Positions 11,016-25,720 of a stretch of 47,229 nt of DNA are shown piece by piece (positions within the stretch are counted from its first letter, which is position 1; each line of letters begins with the position of its first letter). Source of the stretch: Azolla pinnata (taxonomy: Eukaryota > Streptophyta > Polypodiopsida > Salviniales > Salviniaceae). The stretch is taken from positions 37,416-84,644 of the forward strand of contig JBBBWG010004558.1 in assembly GCA_037176905.1 (NCBI GenBank), in the 5' to 3' direction. The translations under genes and the position numbers were made by a program. The notes beneath the pieces are model-generated. The model had not been told where the DNA came from. It saw nothing but the letters and a program-made list of their open reading frames with translations, and searched no databases.

Positions 11016-13039
11016 TAGCATCTGCAGTAGAACTCGCCTAGCTGCACGTTGCCCGTTCCCATGCATTACAATGTCCGCTTGCTTAGCTTGCACAAGAGTC
11101 GATGCAGCTTGTTGTGCGCGATTTGGGCCAACGTCAGATGATGTTTATATGAGCCAGTTTCTCTTGCACATACTCGATTGTTGCTGGGGCAGTTAGTTCC
11201 CCGTTCAGCAGTTCTTTCACGCAATCAGAATGCCCCGGGACGCAGAATCCAGTGTAACCTCTCGTGCTATCCTTTTACTCGCGTTCGGCCATTGGCCTTG
11301 TTGGATTTCGGCTTGGATCCAAGTCGACCCTGGAGCGAACGTGTGAATATTGTGCATTGCCCATCTCCTTGGTCTTCCCTAGCAATCCCATTATGTTTTT
11401 TTTTGTCAGCAATGACAGATCCGGGCTTTCCTTCCATTGATCAGTGGCATCATCACATCATAAAATGGATCCTTTTGGCCTGACTCTGAGCTCACGTTTC
11501 TGATCGAGTCTAGATCTGAAGACCCTGTAACTTACGAGAGAAGAGAACAGTAAAATTGATGTCGGTTTGGATTCGATCCTCTTTTCTTTTCTTTTTTTAC
11601 TACAATGGAAAGATGACAGCAATTGATGATCGAATTTCGACGGTTATCGTTTCATTGTCAACTGGAGAAGGGCACAAAAGTCAAATGATGCATGCTTCGC
11701 AAAACAATATGAGATGCATGCACATGGAAGCAGTTGTCGATGAGCTGGCGAGTCGTCATTGTCTGCTTTGCTCGGAGGAAGGACATGTTTCGACGCACCG
11801 TTTGCATCGTAGTTTAAGATCATCCGCTTCAATACATTCACCTCCGATTCGCCCAGACGTTTACAAGCAATCCGTGTTGCTTCCTCTTCTCTTCGAAGGT
11901 AACAGCGAATGCACAGAACAGGTAAAAGGTCTGTATCGCTCGGTGGCATTCAGTGTAAGCGAAGCCAAAGATGTCGGTGTTGCCAGAAAGCGACGACATG
12001 GCGTGAGCGGTGGACCACACCTCGAGTCCTAGATTGGCTTTTGTTTCTTTCGCATTGCATGCATCCAGCTTCATCTCCATGCAGATCTCCTATGCAAAGT
12101 TGGGATCAACATGAGCTTCCTAATAACCAGGCGTGGATCCGATTCGCAACTGTAAAACTTTTCGAGCTTCCTTATTGATTATCTCAGCAACAATTTCCAT
12201 GTCCTCGAGTAGGCCATATGACAAGGAAGCGTCTCCTCAGAAGTCGATGAAAGACCGTTACCTAGATTCATAAGAGTTGATCATTCGCCTCATCCTCCAA
12301 TATGCGTAGTACTCATGATAAGAGTTGTTTCCTAGCCTTGATCATTCGCCTCATCCTCCAATATGCGTAGTACTCATGATAAGAGTTGTTTCCTAGCCTT
12401 GATCATTCGTCTCATCCGCCAACACACGGAGTACTCGTTGGAGTGCCAGAGAACTCATCGTGCTTCCAACAATTGAAATTTTTCATAAAAGATGCAGAGA
12501 TCTCACATTCTTGGGGCGAGATCGAACGACATCGAAATATATCCACTTGCTGCAGCTCAAGGGGATGCAACGTTCAACTGACCGATCCACATCAAGCGCA
12601 TGTTGATTAATCAACCAGGGCAAACAAATCCCAACGACAATCGCATGTAAAACATTCTCCGACGTGATTAAAAGTATCAACCAATGCAGCAAGCTGCATG
12701 CAGCCGGAATCGACACGAGCTGATCGCGATGCAGTTACTTCTCCCTCTCTCTCTCTATCTCTCTTTCTTTCCTCTCCATTCTCATCATCGATCCCTCGCG
12801 CTCGATGGTGTTGGATCGATCGAAGACAGAGGCAAACAGAAGATTTGCAATCTGAAGATTTGGTGAAAGAAAAATTCTGAAGAGATTGCCATGCAATCTG
12901 AAGAGTCAAGTGAAAGAAATTCTGAAGATTTGCAATCTGAAGAGAAGTGAAAGAGAAATTCTGTTTTTGATGCAACAATTTCTTTCCCTTCCTCAAACCA
13001 ACACCTGCTGCTTCCCTTCTCCATCGCCACGCAAGAAGA
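11016..13039. other. Intergenic spacer between DRP1 and the nuclease; no supported gene
   Basis: Frames up to 158 codons exist (11556-12032 plus; 11644-11949 minus) but overlap each other on opposite strands and show no family motif. A CT-rich tract at 12738-12775 and the GAAATTCTGAAGA-like repeats at 12870-12960 precede the nuclease start, probably in its promoter or leader. Confidence 0.5.
12274..12440. repeat. 61-bp tandem repeat, about 2.7 copies
   Basis: The block TCATTCGCCTCATCCTCC recurs at 12281, 12342 and (diverged) 12403, exactly 61 bp apart. The first two copies are almost identical, so the duplication is recent. Confidence 0.85.
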
Positions 13040-16000
13040 ATGGTGGGTCCTCCTCCATCGCTCCTCAACCTCTTCGTCCTCTTCTTCATCTCCTCTCCGC
13101 TTCCCCTCTCCACCTTCCGCGCGCATGCCTGGGGTCAAGATGGCCACTACATCATCTGCTCCATCGCACAGGTACTACTTCTCTCGATCAAAAGTTTTCC
13201 TTTTCTTCACTGGTCCTATCCCAAGCATTCAAGCGAACAAGAAACGAAAAAAAAAACGCCCACCTTGAATCCGAATCGATCACAATGTACAAAAAAGAAA
13301 GCCCATATTGTGAGTCGAATCTATGAAAAAAATGCACAGCTTCTTGCCATAAAAGAAAACAAATCATGGAATTCTCGCATCACTGCATTGAACGACGATG
13401 CCTTACTTATGTTTGGAAAGGATGCGGACAGGATTCATAAAAAAATCATCCTTTGTTTTTGTAATCACAGTCCTTTGCTGTGTTTTATGTTCATATTAGA
13501 TTCAATTTCCTGTTTTAGCCATGGTTTCAGTATGCGGAGCTGTGGGAAAATATCACAATCCAGTTTTGCATTAGACCTATTGTTTTTGCTGTGTGTGTAA
13601 TATTAGGTGTATTAAGTAACGGTAGGCTGTAATGGGCAGATTATAAATCTCTCATATTAGTCACATGGTAGGTGTATACAACATATATATATATATATCT
13701 ACATCTTTATTATTACAAATACATAAAAACCAGGGTCAGGCTTCATTGTTTTTGGATGAAGCTGAAGCGAAGAGAAATACTTAGATGACAAAATCAAACT
13801 AAAATGAATGGAAATTAATTATGATCATAGAATATTAAGCATTCAGTACTTTAAAGCGCTCCATTGCCACAATGCATTCATATTGTCAAGGTGGTTGCTT
13901 GTTCTTCAGTTGTTTCACTGATTTGCTCTCGATTCCGTAAACTTGTAAATCATGGTGTGGTACCACACAGCTCGTCTCTGGGTATGTATATATGTATCCA
14001 CAGTATCCATATAGTATCAATAACTGTGAACACTGGTCAACTTTTTTGTTAAGAGATATTTTGTGTATAACACAATTTTCTTCTCCTTCTAGTTAGTATG
14101 ATTCTTTCAGTAGGCGATCAACACACTTTGATATGCCTCAGAGTGTGCTCCCATTCAGAAGCAGACTAACTTTTAAAATGCATCTTCATCACTTCTATTG
14201 TACTTTGATCAATTCACACTTTACTTTGATCTATTCTTTCGCTGTACCTTTTTTGTTTTTCTTTTTGTTGGCTATTGACTTGGATAATTTGAACTTTTCT
14301 GAGGCAGTCTCATCTTAAATCTGATACACTTAAGATAGTTCAAAGTCTACTTCCTCGTTATTCTGGAGGACGGCTTGCCAATCTATGCTGGTGGGCCAAT
14401 GAGATACGCTTTCTTGAGCAATGGCATTGGACAATACCTTTGCATTTCATAGAAACACCAGATTATCTGTGCAATTACGATTATACAAGTGAGCTCTTTT
14501 TCTCCAGATAGAGTCTAAAATACATAAACAGCCATAGAAATGAAATTTTAACTAATTTGGAAATGAGTATTCATCAGGAGATTGTCAAAGCCCCATAGGA
14601 GAAGATCATATGTGCTCTGCTGGAGCAATTAACAACTATACCACACAATTGGCTAATTATGGTTCTTCCAAAAATCAGTGTAATCATAAAAAACTTCCAT
14701 ATTTGTATTCATGCACTAGCATCTCGTTTTCTTGTTCATACATTATTATGCAAGTTGTGTTTTTTATTCCATTGTTAGCAAATTCTTTACAAAATATTTT
14801 TAATATGTTTTATGATGTTGTTTTGAACCCAGGCTATGTTTGTCCTGATGCTAAGAAAGAAATATATATAGATTATTTACCAAAATTTATTGATGAATAT
14901 CCATCCATTTTCTATATGGGAACACGTATGCTTGTGTAGGACTTTGTGCATTTTGCGTTGCAATCTTACATTGAAATAAAATTTTATGGTCACAGATAAC
15001 TTGACAGAAGCGCTCCTCTTTCTTGCTCACTTTTTGGGGGATATTCATCAGGTCTGTATTTCATTTTATGCATTAATAGTGTCATCTCATTAAATCTAAT
15101 TTTCACCCCTATGTTGCTTTTTATGCTCCTTTGCACATTTTATGGCTTGATATGATATAATACTACTTATATGGAACAAAAGAAAACAACAGATGTATTC
15201 CTAGCAGCCATTGCATCTGGGGTTTTCAAAAGATTCACAGGCAAACTCCATCAAATTACAATGGTACAATGAACAGAAGACATTACACCATGTAAGGATT
15301 TTGTTTACAATGTTATGTAATTCTTTTGCACTATGTTTTTATTTACCGAGTTTACTGGTTCACTTTTGATAGGTTTGGGATGATGGTATACTCAATGGAC
15401 TAAAAAATCAGCACTATTCTAATTCCAATATTCTCGAACTCATTAAAGACATTGAAGAAAATATCACAGTAAGAATGTGCATATATAGACATGGTGTTTC
15501 ATAAATGAAAACATATGAAATTGGTTTTGAGGGTGTGGATCTGATTACCTCTGTTTTTTCTTATCCATGTTCATGCTCTCATGCTGACATTGAAATTTTA
15601 ACTGAATAATAATTCAGTTGTCAATATATTCTATATCAATGAAGATGTCCAATTATTACCGATGAACTAACCTATAGCATAAAATGAACCCAGTTAATGG
15701 AGAAGAGAGCATCTGTAGGACTATTGCCAAGTACATGATAGGAGTAAATATGTGCGCTTTTTTTTTCTCTTTTCACTATTCGGCAGGGATATTGGAAGGA
15801 AGATATTCCTGAGTGGACTGTTTGTCCTGATACAAAGATTGCATGTCCTGATAAGTAAGTAAAAAAAACTCTCCGTTTTCTGTACATGCATATATCTGAT
15901 TCTTAATGCTTCAACTCTGTTTTAGATGCTGCATGAGGTTATACTCTTGTTTTACATTTGGCTCAAGAGCCAACGTGATGACATTATGTCGAGAAATTTT

Positions 16001-17019
16001 CTGAATGAGCCCCTTGCACACCATGCCCTGCTCTGACTCCGGGATTTTTGTAGTTGAAAATGAGCACCTCCATGTAGCTCTATTTCCTTGATAGTTTTAT
16101 GCTTTATCTATATCCACTTCCATTGCTCACATGTGGGTAAATCTTTCTTCCCTTGAGCATTAACTAGATCATTGCCAAATGTTTATTGAATTCTATTGTT
16201 ATAACTTCTGTAAGTAGGCCTAGGGTCTTAGATACTCTGGATGCCTATTGTTATCGTTCATGTAAGTGGGTCAAGTGTCTATACATATTCCGGAGTTTAT
16301 CATTTCAGTGTGTAACTGGGCTTAGGTTCTATATATACCCTGATCAGCTGATATAATCACTTGATAAGTGGGTCAAGGTCTATACATATAGAAAATATTC
16401 GATAATGTGTTTGAGGTTGTAGCACTTGCCTCTGAAACAAAGCAAGATATGGCAGAAGTTTTATTAGACTTTAAGAATTTATGTAGTAGTGTTGATTTGG
16501 GTTTCCTCCCTAGGTACTTTGATGAGGGTAAAAATATTCGTGGCAAGCTCAAAATTCTATCAAATTGTATGCTTTTCTATGAACCTTGCTGGAATCATAG
16601 AGAAACACATTAAAGCATATGGAAGGAAAGAGAAATACATAAGTAAAACTGCAATCTTTTAGGTGAAGTGATTGTTTTATCTAGTTCATCTTAGAGAGCT
16701 ATGCTATAACGGTGTGTTTTTGTTGAATTTTGAAGGTATGCAAAAGAAAGCATCAAACTAGCTTGTTGGTGGGCTTACAAAGGTGTTGTTAAAGGATCAA
16801 ACTTGGAGTGTAAGATTTCCTTCAAAATACATTTCAAACATGTAGTGTGATGAAAAATCGTTTTGCAAACAAGATTTGAGTGTCTGAATCAAATCTATGT
16901 TTTCCTTTGCAGATAATTATTATCTGTCTAGGTTAGCGATTGTTCAAAGACGGTTGGCCCAAGCTGGCATACGCCTTGCATCAATACTCAACCACATTTT
17001 GCGTGATCCAGTTCTATAA
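13040..17019 (+). CDS. S1/P1-type zinc nuclease, nine exons, 293 aa, with an altered zinc ligand
   Basis: Family: secreted trinuclear-zinc endonucleases degrading single-stranded DNA and RNA in senescence and cell death (plant BFN/ENDO proteins). Exons: 13040-13171, 14308-14488, 14578-14661, 14996-15051, 15208-15291, 15373-15468, 15787-15854, 16736-16809, 16913-17019; all GT-AG and in phase. A signal peptide ends at ...FRAHA, so Trp31 becomes the mature N-terminus, as the fold requires. Ligands present: W31, H36, H90 (PLHF), H144 and D148 (HFLGD), H154 (QPLH), H178 and D182 (HHVWD). The ligand Asp of the usual WADE(I/Y)R motif (Asp45 in P1) is Asn75 here (WWANEIR). The usual GGN loop reads QAN at 162-164. 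Length is normal and nothing is truncated. It could be an active divergent enzyme, a weakened one, or a non-catalytic paralogue. Confidence 0.92.
16200..16400. repeat. Diverged tandem repeat in intron 7 of the nuclease gene
   Basis: Three to four degraded units of roughly 50-65 bp, each with GTAAGTGGGTCAAG-like and TCTATACATA-like blocks. It lies inside the intron 15855-16735. Confidence 0.55.
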
Positions 17020-17554
17020 CCACTATGGTTTAGGGTATAGATGTGCCCTATTCAATGCCATCATTCATAACAGTGATATTATAAAAACGCTTCATGTCCT
17101 GTCTCAAGTTTGCAAATTCAGATAGCTTTTGGGTGAGATGGGTGAATTTTCATCTTGAGGCTGAATTAGATCACCTCTATTAGGCCAGATATGCTTGTGA
17201 AGGGGAATGATGAAGATATACATATTTGGTTAGATGATTTTTTATTAATCTATTATGCTTGTGGAGAAGGATGGTAGAAAATGTACATGATTGGTGCAGA
17301 TTTGTCATAAGACTTCCGACTTTGATTGGAGTGTGGGTAATTATGTAAGTGTCTATGGTTTGGCAAACTATTCAATCCATCAGGCTTTGGATATGCACAC
17401 AATCTATCTCCCATGCTTTTTAATGGAGGCACGTTATCTTATGGAAGTCTTGTATTGACTTCATGATCTATGCATGATCTTCTTCTTCTTCTTTTTCTTC
17501 TTTTCCCTCTTCGTCTTCTTCTTCTTCATCAAAGTAAGAAGGAAGTAAAGTTGG
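17020..17554. other. 3' flank of the nuclease gene; no gene seen
   Basis: AT-rich sequence with a CTT-rich tract at 17476-17525. No supported coding region. Confidence 0.5.
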
Positions 17555-17985
17555 GAGTTTATCACCGAGAAAGTCAAGCGGGGACCTTAGGCATGGAAAG
17601 TCAACTTGAAAACTGAGCGAAATGAAAGTCAAGCCAAACATTGAGTTATGAGAAAGAAGTCAAGTCAAGCAATGAAGGAAGTCAAGTCAATCAATGAAGG
17701 AAGTCAAGTCAAGAAATGAATGAAGTCAAGTCAAAAAAATGAAGGAAGTCAAGTCAATCAATGAAGAAAGTCAAGTCAAGAAATGAAGGAAGTCAAGTCA
17801 ATCAATGAAGGAAGTCAAGTCAATCAATGAAGAAAGTCAAGTCAAGAAATGAATGAAGTCAAGTCAAGCAAGAAGAATCAAGTCAAGTCAATGGAGAAAG
17901 TCAAGTCAATCAATGAAGAAAGTCAAGTCAAGAAATGAATGAAGTCAAGTCAATGAAGAAAGTCAAGTCAACTACTGCTAAGTCA
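17555..17985. promoter_or_regulatory. Tandem array of about 34 AGTCAA (W-box complement) elements in front of the thiolase gene
   Basis: The region is built from imperfect units around AGTCAAGTCAATCAATGAAG, about 20-24 bp each. I counted about 34 AGTCAA in 430 bp, mostly as AGTCAAGTCAA doublets. The reverse complement TTGACT fits the W-box consensus TTGAC(C/T) bound by plant WRKY factors. The array ends about 45 bp before the thiolase ATG at 18029, so it is promoter or 5' leader. The repeat is seen directly; a regulatory role is inferred and it may simply be a minisatellite. Confidence 0.6.
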
Positions 17986-18028
17986 AAATCAGGACCAAGC
18001 CTCGTCTCTGTCGAGTCTCCGGGCAGCT

Positions 18029-20935
<2,907 letters not shown>

Positions 20936-21479
20936 TCTGAAAATAGATTGACCAATGCTCAGTACCGCTTATTTGGTGCAGCTAAAAATGTATAGCATTC
21001 AATATGTAGTATGAACTTACCTGTAACTTTTTGTGAGCCTGATAAGGAGACACATGAATTTTGGATCTCTGAAGATAACTTGAAATTAATAAAATTTAAA
21101 TATTTCTGTATATGTAATCAATCATTCCTTGGTATAAGTTTCCACTTTTCCATCCCTAGACTTTCTAATAATGTGCTTTGCTGAATTTCTTATCTGAGAG
21201 TGTAATCACTGATGGTTAGTTTCTACATTGATCCCTAGGTACTGTCATGCTGCTTTCTTTTCTAATCAGAAAGGTTCCCATTGCCTAGTCTGCAAGGATG
21301 ATGTTATTCATGTTAATTATACACAGTTTTCTCAATACAAAGTGAGGAATATATATCACTAATAAGTGCTATATATAACTTTCCCTTGATTTGGGATGGA
21401 ATTGTCTTGTGGGATAAACAAAACTGGGAGACATTTGAATGGTGATAACACCCATCTGTCCACTTATATGATGTATTTA
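20936..21479. other. Convergent 3' ends of the thiolase and second PPR gene
   Basis: AT-rich sequence with AATAAA-like poly(A) signals near 21085-21100 downstream of the thiolase stop. No gene seen. Confidence 0.5.
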
Positions 21480-24153
21480 CTATTTACTTCCGCATGAGTT
21501 CATATCCCCAAAGGCAAATGAATGAAAATTTCTACTTGCCGCATCAGTTTCTAGACTATTCAATGTAGCATATCTTACTTTCATTGATTCAATCCTTTCG
21601 GCATCTTCTTTCATACCAGCAGATGCAAAAATATTTGCCATGAGCACATACACAACAGCACAAGCAGTATCCAATTGTAGTGCTTGATCAAATGCCGACT
21701 TTCCAAGCTCAACATTTCCCCATTTCCTGCACGCGCCCAAGAGCGCACGCCAGATCCCGGGATAATTTGAAGTGGGCATTGCCTTTATCACCGATATCGC
21801 ATTGTTAAACAGTCCTGCACATCCCAAAACTCCCATCATACATGTATGGTGCTCTACATTAGGTGAAAATCCATATTTCCCAGTCATGTTTCCAAAAAGT
21901 ATTTGTGCTTCATCCAATAGCCCTGAATGACTACAAGCAGTGAGAACAGCTAGAAAAGTGACCACATTTGGAGACAAACCTTCCCCGTGCATCTGGTTAA
22001 AGCACTCCAATGCTTCATGACAGTGCCCATGTTCAGCATACCCTGAGATTAGTGCATTCCATGACACTACATCCCGGCCCCGAAGTTCTTCAAGAACCTC
22101 TCGTGCTCTGGTAAGAAAACCGCATTTGGCATACATATCCACTAATGCAGTGCCAAGTAGAACATCCTTGTGTAGCAAACCCCTATTCAATACATCATCA
22201 TGAATTTGCTTGCCCCTGTCTATAGCTCCCAGACTACCACATGCTTTCAGGATGGAAATGAAAGTGACTGGATTCGGAGAGAGTCCCTCGTTTTGCATCT
22301 GTTCAAAACATTTCAATGCTTCCTGACCATCCCCTTGACAGGCATAACCTGCGATGAGTGAAGACCAAGAGATCACATTATTAGTTGGAAGCTCTTTCAG
22401 AACTCCTTGTGCTTTTGCAAGCATGCCACATTTGACGTACATGTCTACTAAAGCATTGCCGAGAGCAATATCTGTTTTCAGCAAGCCCCTCATCACAATT
22501 TTATCATGAATTTCTTGTCCGATTCCTGCTGCTCTAGTATTGCCGCATGCCTTCAAGATGCAGATAAAAGTAATTGAATCTGGAGAGAGGCCCTCACTTT
22601 GCATTTGTTGAAAGCATTGAATTGCTTCGTGACCTTGTCCATGTTCAGTATACCCTGCAATCAAAGTGTTCCACGAGTCTACATTGCGAATAAGAAGGTC
22701 ACAAAGAACCTCTGCAGCTTTTCCCATCATTCCACATTTCACGTACATATCCATCAAAGCATTACCAAGCACGATGGCCCTATTTAGAAGCCCGCTAGCC
22801 TTAATCTCCTCATGTATTTGTTTGCCCTTGCCTAAAGCTCCTCTAATTCCACATGCTTTTAAGACACAAACAAAGCTGATTGCATCTGGAGCTATGCCTT
22901 TACTTTGCATACATTCAAAGCAATCTAATGCTTCAGCATAATGCCCTTGTTGAGCATATCCTGAAATCAATGCAGACCAAGAGACTGTATCTTGCATGGG
23001 AAGCTCTTCGAGTACCTCCTGAGCTTTTGTAAGCAAACCACATTTAGCATACATATCTACTAATGCTGTGGCAAGCACAATATCCTGCTTCAGCAAGCCT
23101 CTGTTCACAATCTCATCGTGAATTTGTTTCCCTTTGCTGATTTCTCCTATACGGCCACACGCTTTCAAGATGCAAGTGAAAGTTACTGCATTCGGGGAGA
23201 GACCTTCACTCTGCATCCTTTCAAACACTTCTAGTGCTTCTTGGCCCAACCCATGTTGAGCATATCCTGCGATAAGTGCGTTCCAAGTGACAATATTGCG
23301 AATCTGAACTTGTTCGAGTATATCTTGAGCTTTTGCAAAAGCGCCACATTTAGCATACATATTAATCAAAGCGCTGGCAAGGTAAGGGCTCGTTTCCAGT
23401 AATCCAGTACCAACAATTTCAGTGTGTACTTTGGTTCCTTTACAGAGGTCCTTGTTCTTGGCACAATCCTTCAGTATGGCTACCCAAGTGAAATCTTTCT
23501 GGTGATGGCTTCCATGCCCGATCGTATCGTTGAGACTCTCCTTGAAATTCTCCCTCCGCCTAAGCTCTTCCTTGATCCAATGGGGACTGTGCGATCCGTC
23601 AAGCAATAATGATTCATGACTGATTCTATGTCGAAAGCCTGCTGACGGTTGCGAGCAATCCTGCGTTGAGAGAAAAATCTTTAAATATCTCTTCTCCTCC
23701 CCTTAATCTCTCTCAAATCCTCTCTAGAAACAGTGCCCTCGTTTAAAAAAAAGACCACTTTGGTTCCTCTTTCTAGTGTATATCTTTAGAATGGAAATGA
23801 AAGGACAATTTCAACCCATGGGATATACAGGACACACAAAATCCTCTTGTATTTATCTCCTTATTGAGAAGGGCATAGTTGCTTCATAGTAATTATTCTC
23901 TGAGTGAAAATTTCTTCTGCACCCAGAAATATGCTCAACCCTATAGGTGGAAATCTCTGTGAGTATATTACACATACATTACAATGCCATCGATAGGAAA
24001 GAGACACACACAAAGAGAGATTGTTCTCACCGTGGGGTTCTGATCTTTGCACCGGAGACAAGGATCTCTGAAATACTCCTTCCATGAGAGGTCCATTCTT
24101 TGGTAGAAGGAGCTCTTTGGCCGTGATGAGGAGGATGGTGGGCGTCTTGCCAT
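21480..24153 (-). CDS. PLS-class PPR protein with E region and no DYW domain, two exons, 767 aa
   Basis: Organelle-targeted RNA-binding protein, probably an RNA editing or processing factor. Exon 1 is 24153-24031 (41 codons, MARRPPSSSSRPKSSFYQR..., transit-peptide-like) and exon 2 is 23660-21480. The long frame has no ATG near its start (its apparent first codon at 23606 is TTG). A TTTTCTCTCAACGCAG acceptor just before 23660 and the donor CACG|GTGAGA at 24031 join exactly in phase and solve this. About 14 PPR motifs follow from residue 90, in regular P-L-S triplets with MYAKCG or MYVKCG signatures and highly similar modules of about 100 residues. The C-terminus keeps E motifs (CSHSGLLDEA...WRALLGACRKWGNVELGK) and an E+-like FHSFAFGD, then stops before any DYW. 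Coding is AT-rich, unlike the first PPR gene. Confidence 0.85.
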
Positions 24154-25188
24154 TGCTTCATGGCTGCAAAAATTTGGGCAGACTTGGTTTTCTCTGTTGC
24201 AGCAAGGAAAGAGTCTTCTGCTAAGTTAGCAGGGCTAACCCCTCTTCCATGGCTGCCTTACATTCTGAGAATGCCACCATAGCTTTAGCTTGGCACAACT
24301 AGCAATTCCAATCCATTCCAAGGACATGCATAGGAAGGATCTCATCTTGGCTCCATTGCATGACAAAGCATCGAAACACATGCTTCGGGGCGATCCAAGA
24401 AGAGATCGAAGTAACATGCATCTCGATTCCGCGAGAACTTGCCCAGGAATCTTCTCATCGTGCACGTTGTCATCAGCTACAACATTTCAGTATTATGGGA
24501 GCTCCTCTCAGATGTCACGATTCGTTTACTCGTGTTTGTGTGTACAAGGGAATGGATGTTCATTTCCCTGGTCTCGATAAGCCACTCGACGAATCGGGCA
24601 CGTAGAAACTGTCCAACTGCATATGGAGGTAGGCCAAAGCGACGTACAAATGTTTGCAGCGTAACCTATGACGTTGATTATGTACATATTGGTTCAACTT
24701 CATACTCACGCGAGTAAATAGATAGATTACACAAGACGAGTGTGATCATTTGGTAGGCCAGAGTCCCGACATTCGCAGCCAATAAGTATACAGAAACAAT
24801 AGCTGTCTTTGGTGTAGAAAACCATGTTGTGCTTGAATGCGAAGCGGTTACGAGCCTCTTACTATCACAAGCCGAATGGACTCGAGACATCATCGATGCA
24901 CACAGCTCCGCTACAAATCAGCTCGGCCTGCGACCAAGGGTGTACAAAATGGCTGGCTGTATGAACCTGCCCACGGCAGCCCCCAAAGCCCAACAAACCA
25001 GACAACACGATCGCGATCTTTCTTGTAAAGAAAAGGAGTCGGATCATGTAGAACAGACAAGCTTAGAACCATGTATACAAAGGCAGAGGCTTGTGTCTGA
25101 TGGTGGCACAATCACGAATGGATTAGTTCTTGTCGGAGGCCCTCGAAGTCTTGATTCTGGCAGAAGAGTGAATGAACCCTAGTGCTAC

Positions 25189-25193
25189 TGTTG

Positions 25194-25233
<40 letters not shown>
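25189..25233. repeat. CTA/TAC microsatellite
   Basis: About 13 perfect TAC/CTA triplets between the second PPR gene and SPT2. Confidence 0.9.
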
Positions 25234-25235
<2 letters not shown>

Positions 25236-25289
25236 TATTGTGGAGAGTGAATGAAGGGTTTGTACACATGCAAAGGGAGTGTATATTTT

Positions 25290-25322
25290 TCTTCTTCTTC
25301 TTCTTCTTCTTCTTCTTCTTCT
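25290..25322. repeat. CTT/TTC microsatellite upstream of SPT2
   Basis: Ten to eleven perfect TTC triplets about 400 bp before the SPT2 start, probably in its promoter or leader. Confidence 0.9.
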
Positions 25323-25720
25323 CTTATGAATTGATTTAGAGTTTTTATTTTTGGTTTTGCTTTCCTTGTGAGGGAGAGGGAGAGAAGAGGCCCCCCCTCT
25401 CACTGCCCTTCAAAAACACACGATTTGCAGTGAATTTTCTGCTCGATTTTGCCACCGCTCCCTCTGATCTGACGATCTGGGTCTTCCTCCTTTCGGCGAA
25501 GCAGTTCTGGGTCGCCATGCTTTTTTGCCCTCTTCACGGCCCTGGAGATTAGGGTTCCTCCCTCTCGCTGTCTTTGTTTGCCTCTCTTCTTCTGTATTAG
25601 TTGGACCAGGGAGCTCTCGCTTTGGATTTCCTTTCTTTTCTGTGAAGGCGCTGTCTTCCCCCCCTCCCCTATATATTGCATCAGATAATCGGCATCCGCT
25701 TCGCCCTCCTGTTCCTATTA

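Larger units (their letters stand above)
24154..25720. other. Divergent spacer between the second PPR gene and SPT2
   Basis: Contains short overlapping frames on both strands without family motifs, a CTA/TAC run at 25189-25233 and a CTT run at 25290-25322. The last 300 bp are CT-rich and probably hold the SPT2 promoter and 5' leader. I see no gene. Confidence 0.5.

Noticed and set aside
10785..11018. Val-Leu repeat frame
   Set aside because: It is the translation of the TTTTGG repeat and the N gap.
11556..12032. 158-codon plus-strand frame and an opposing 101-codon minus frame
   Set aside because: No domain, no splice context and mutual overlap; not enough to call a gene.
23606..23608. TTG as start codon of the second PPR gene
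   Set aside because: Non-ATG start is implausible for this gene, and the frame stays open upstream to a good splice acceptor at 23661.
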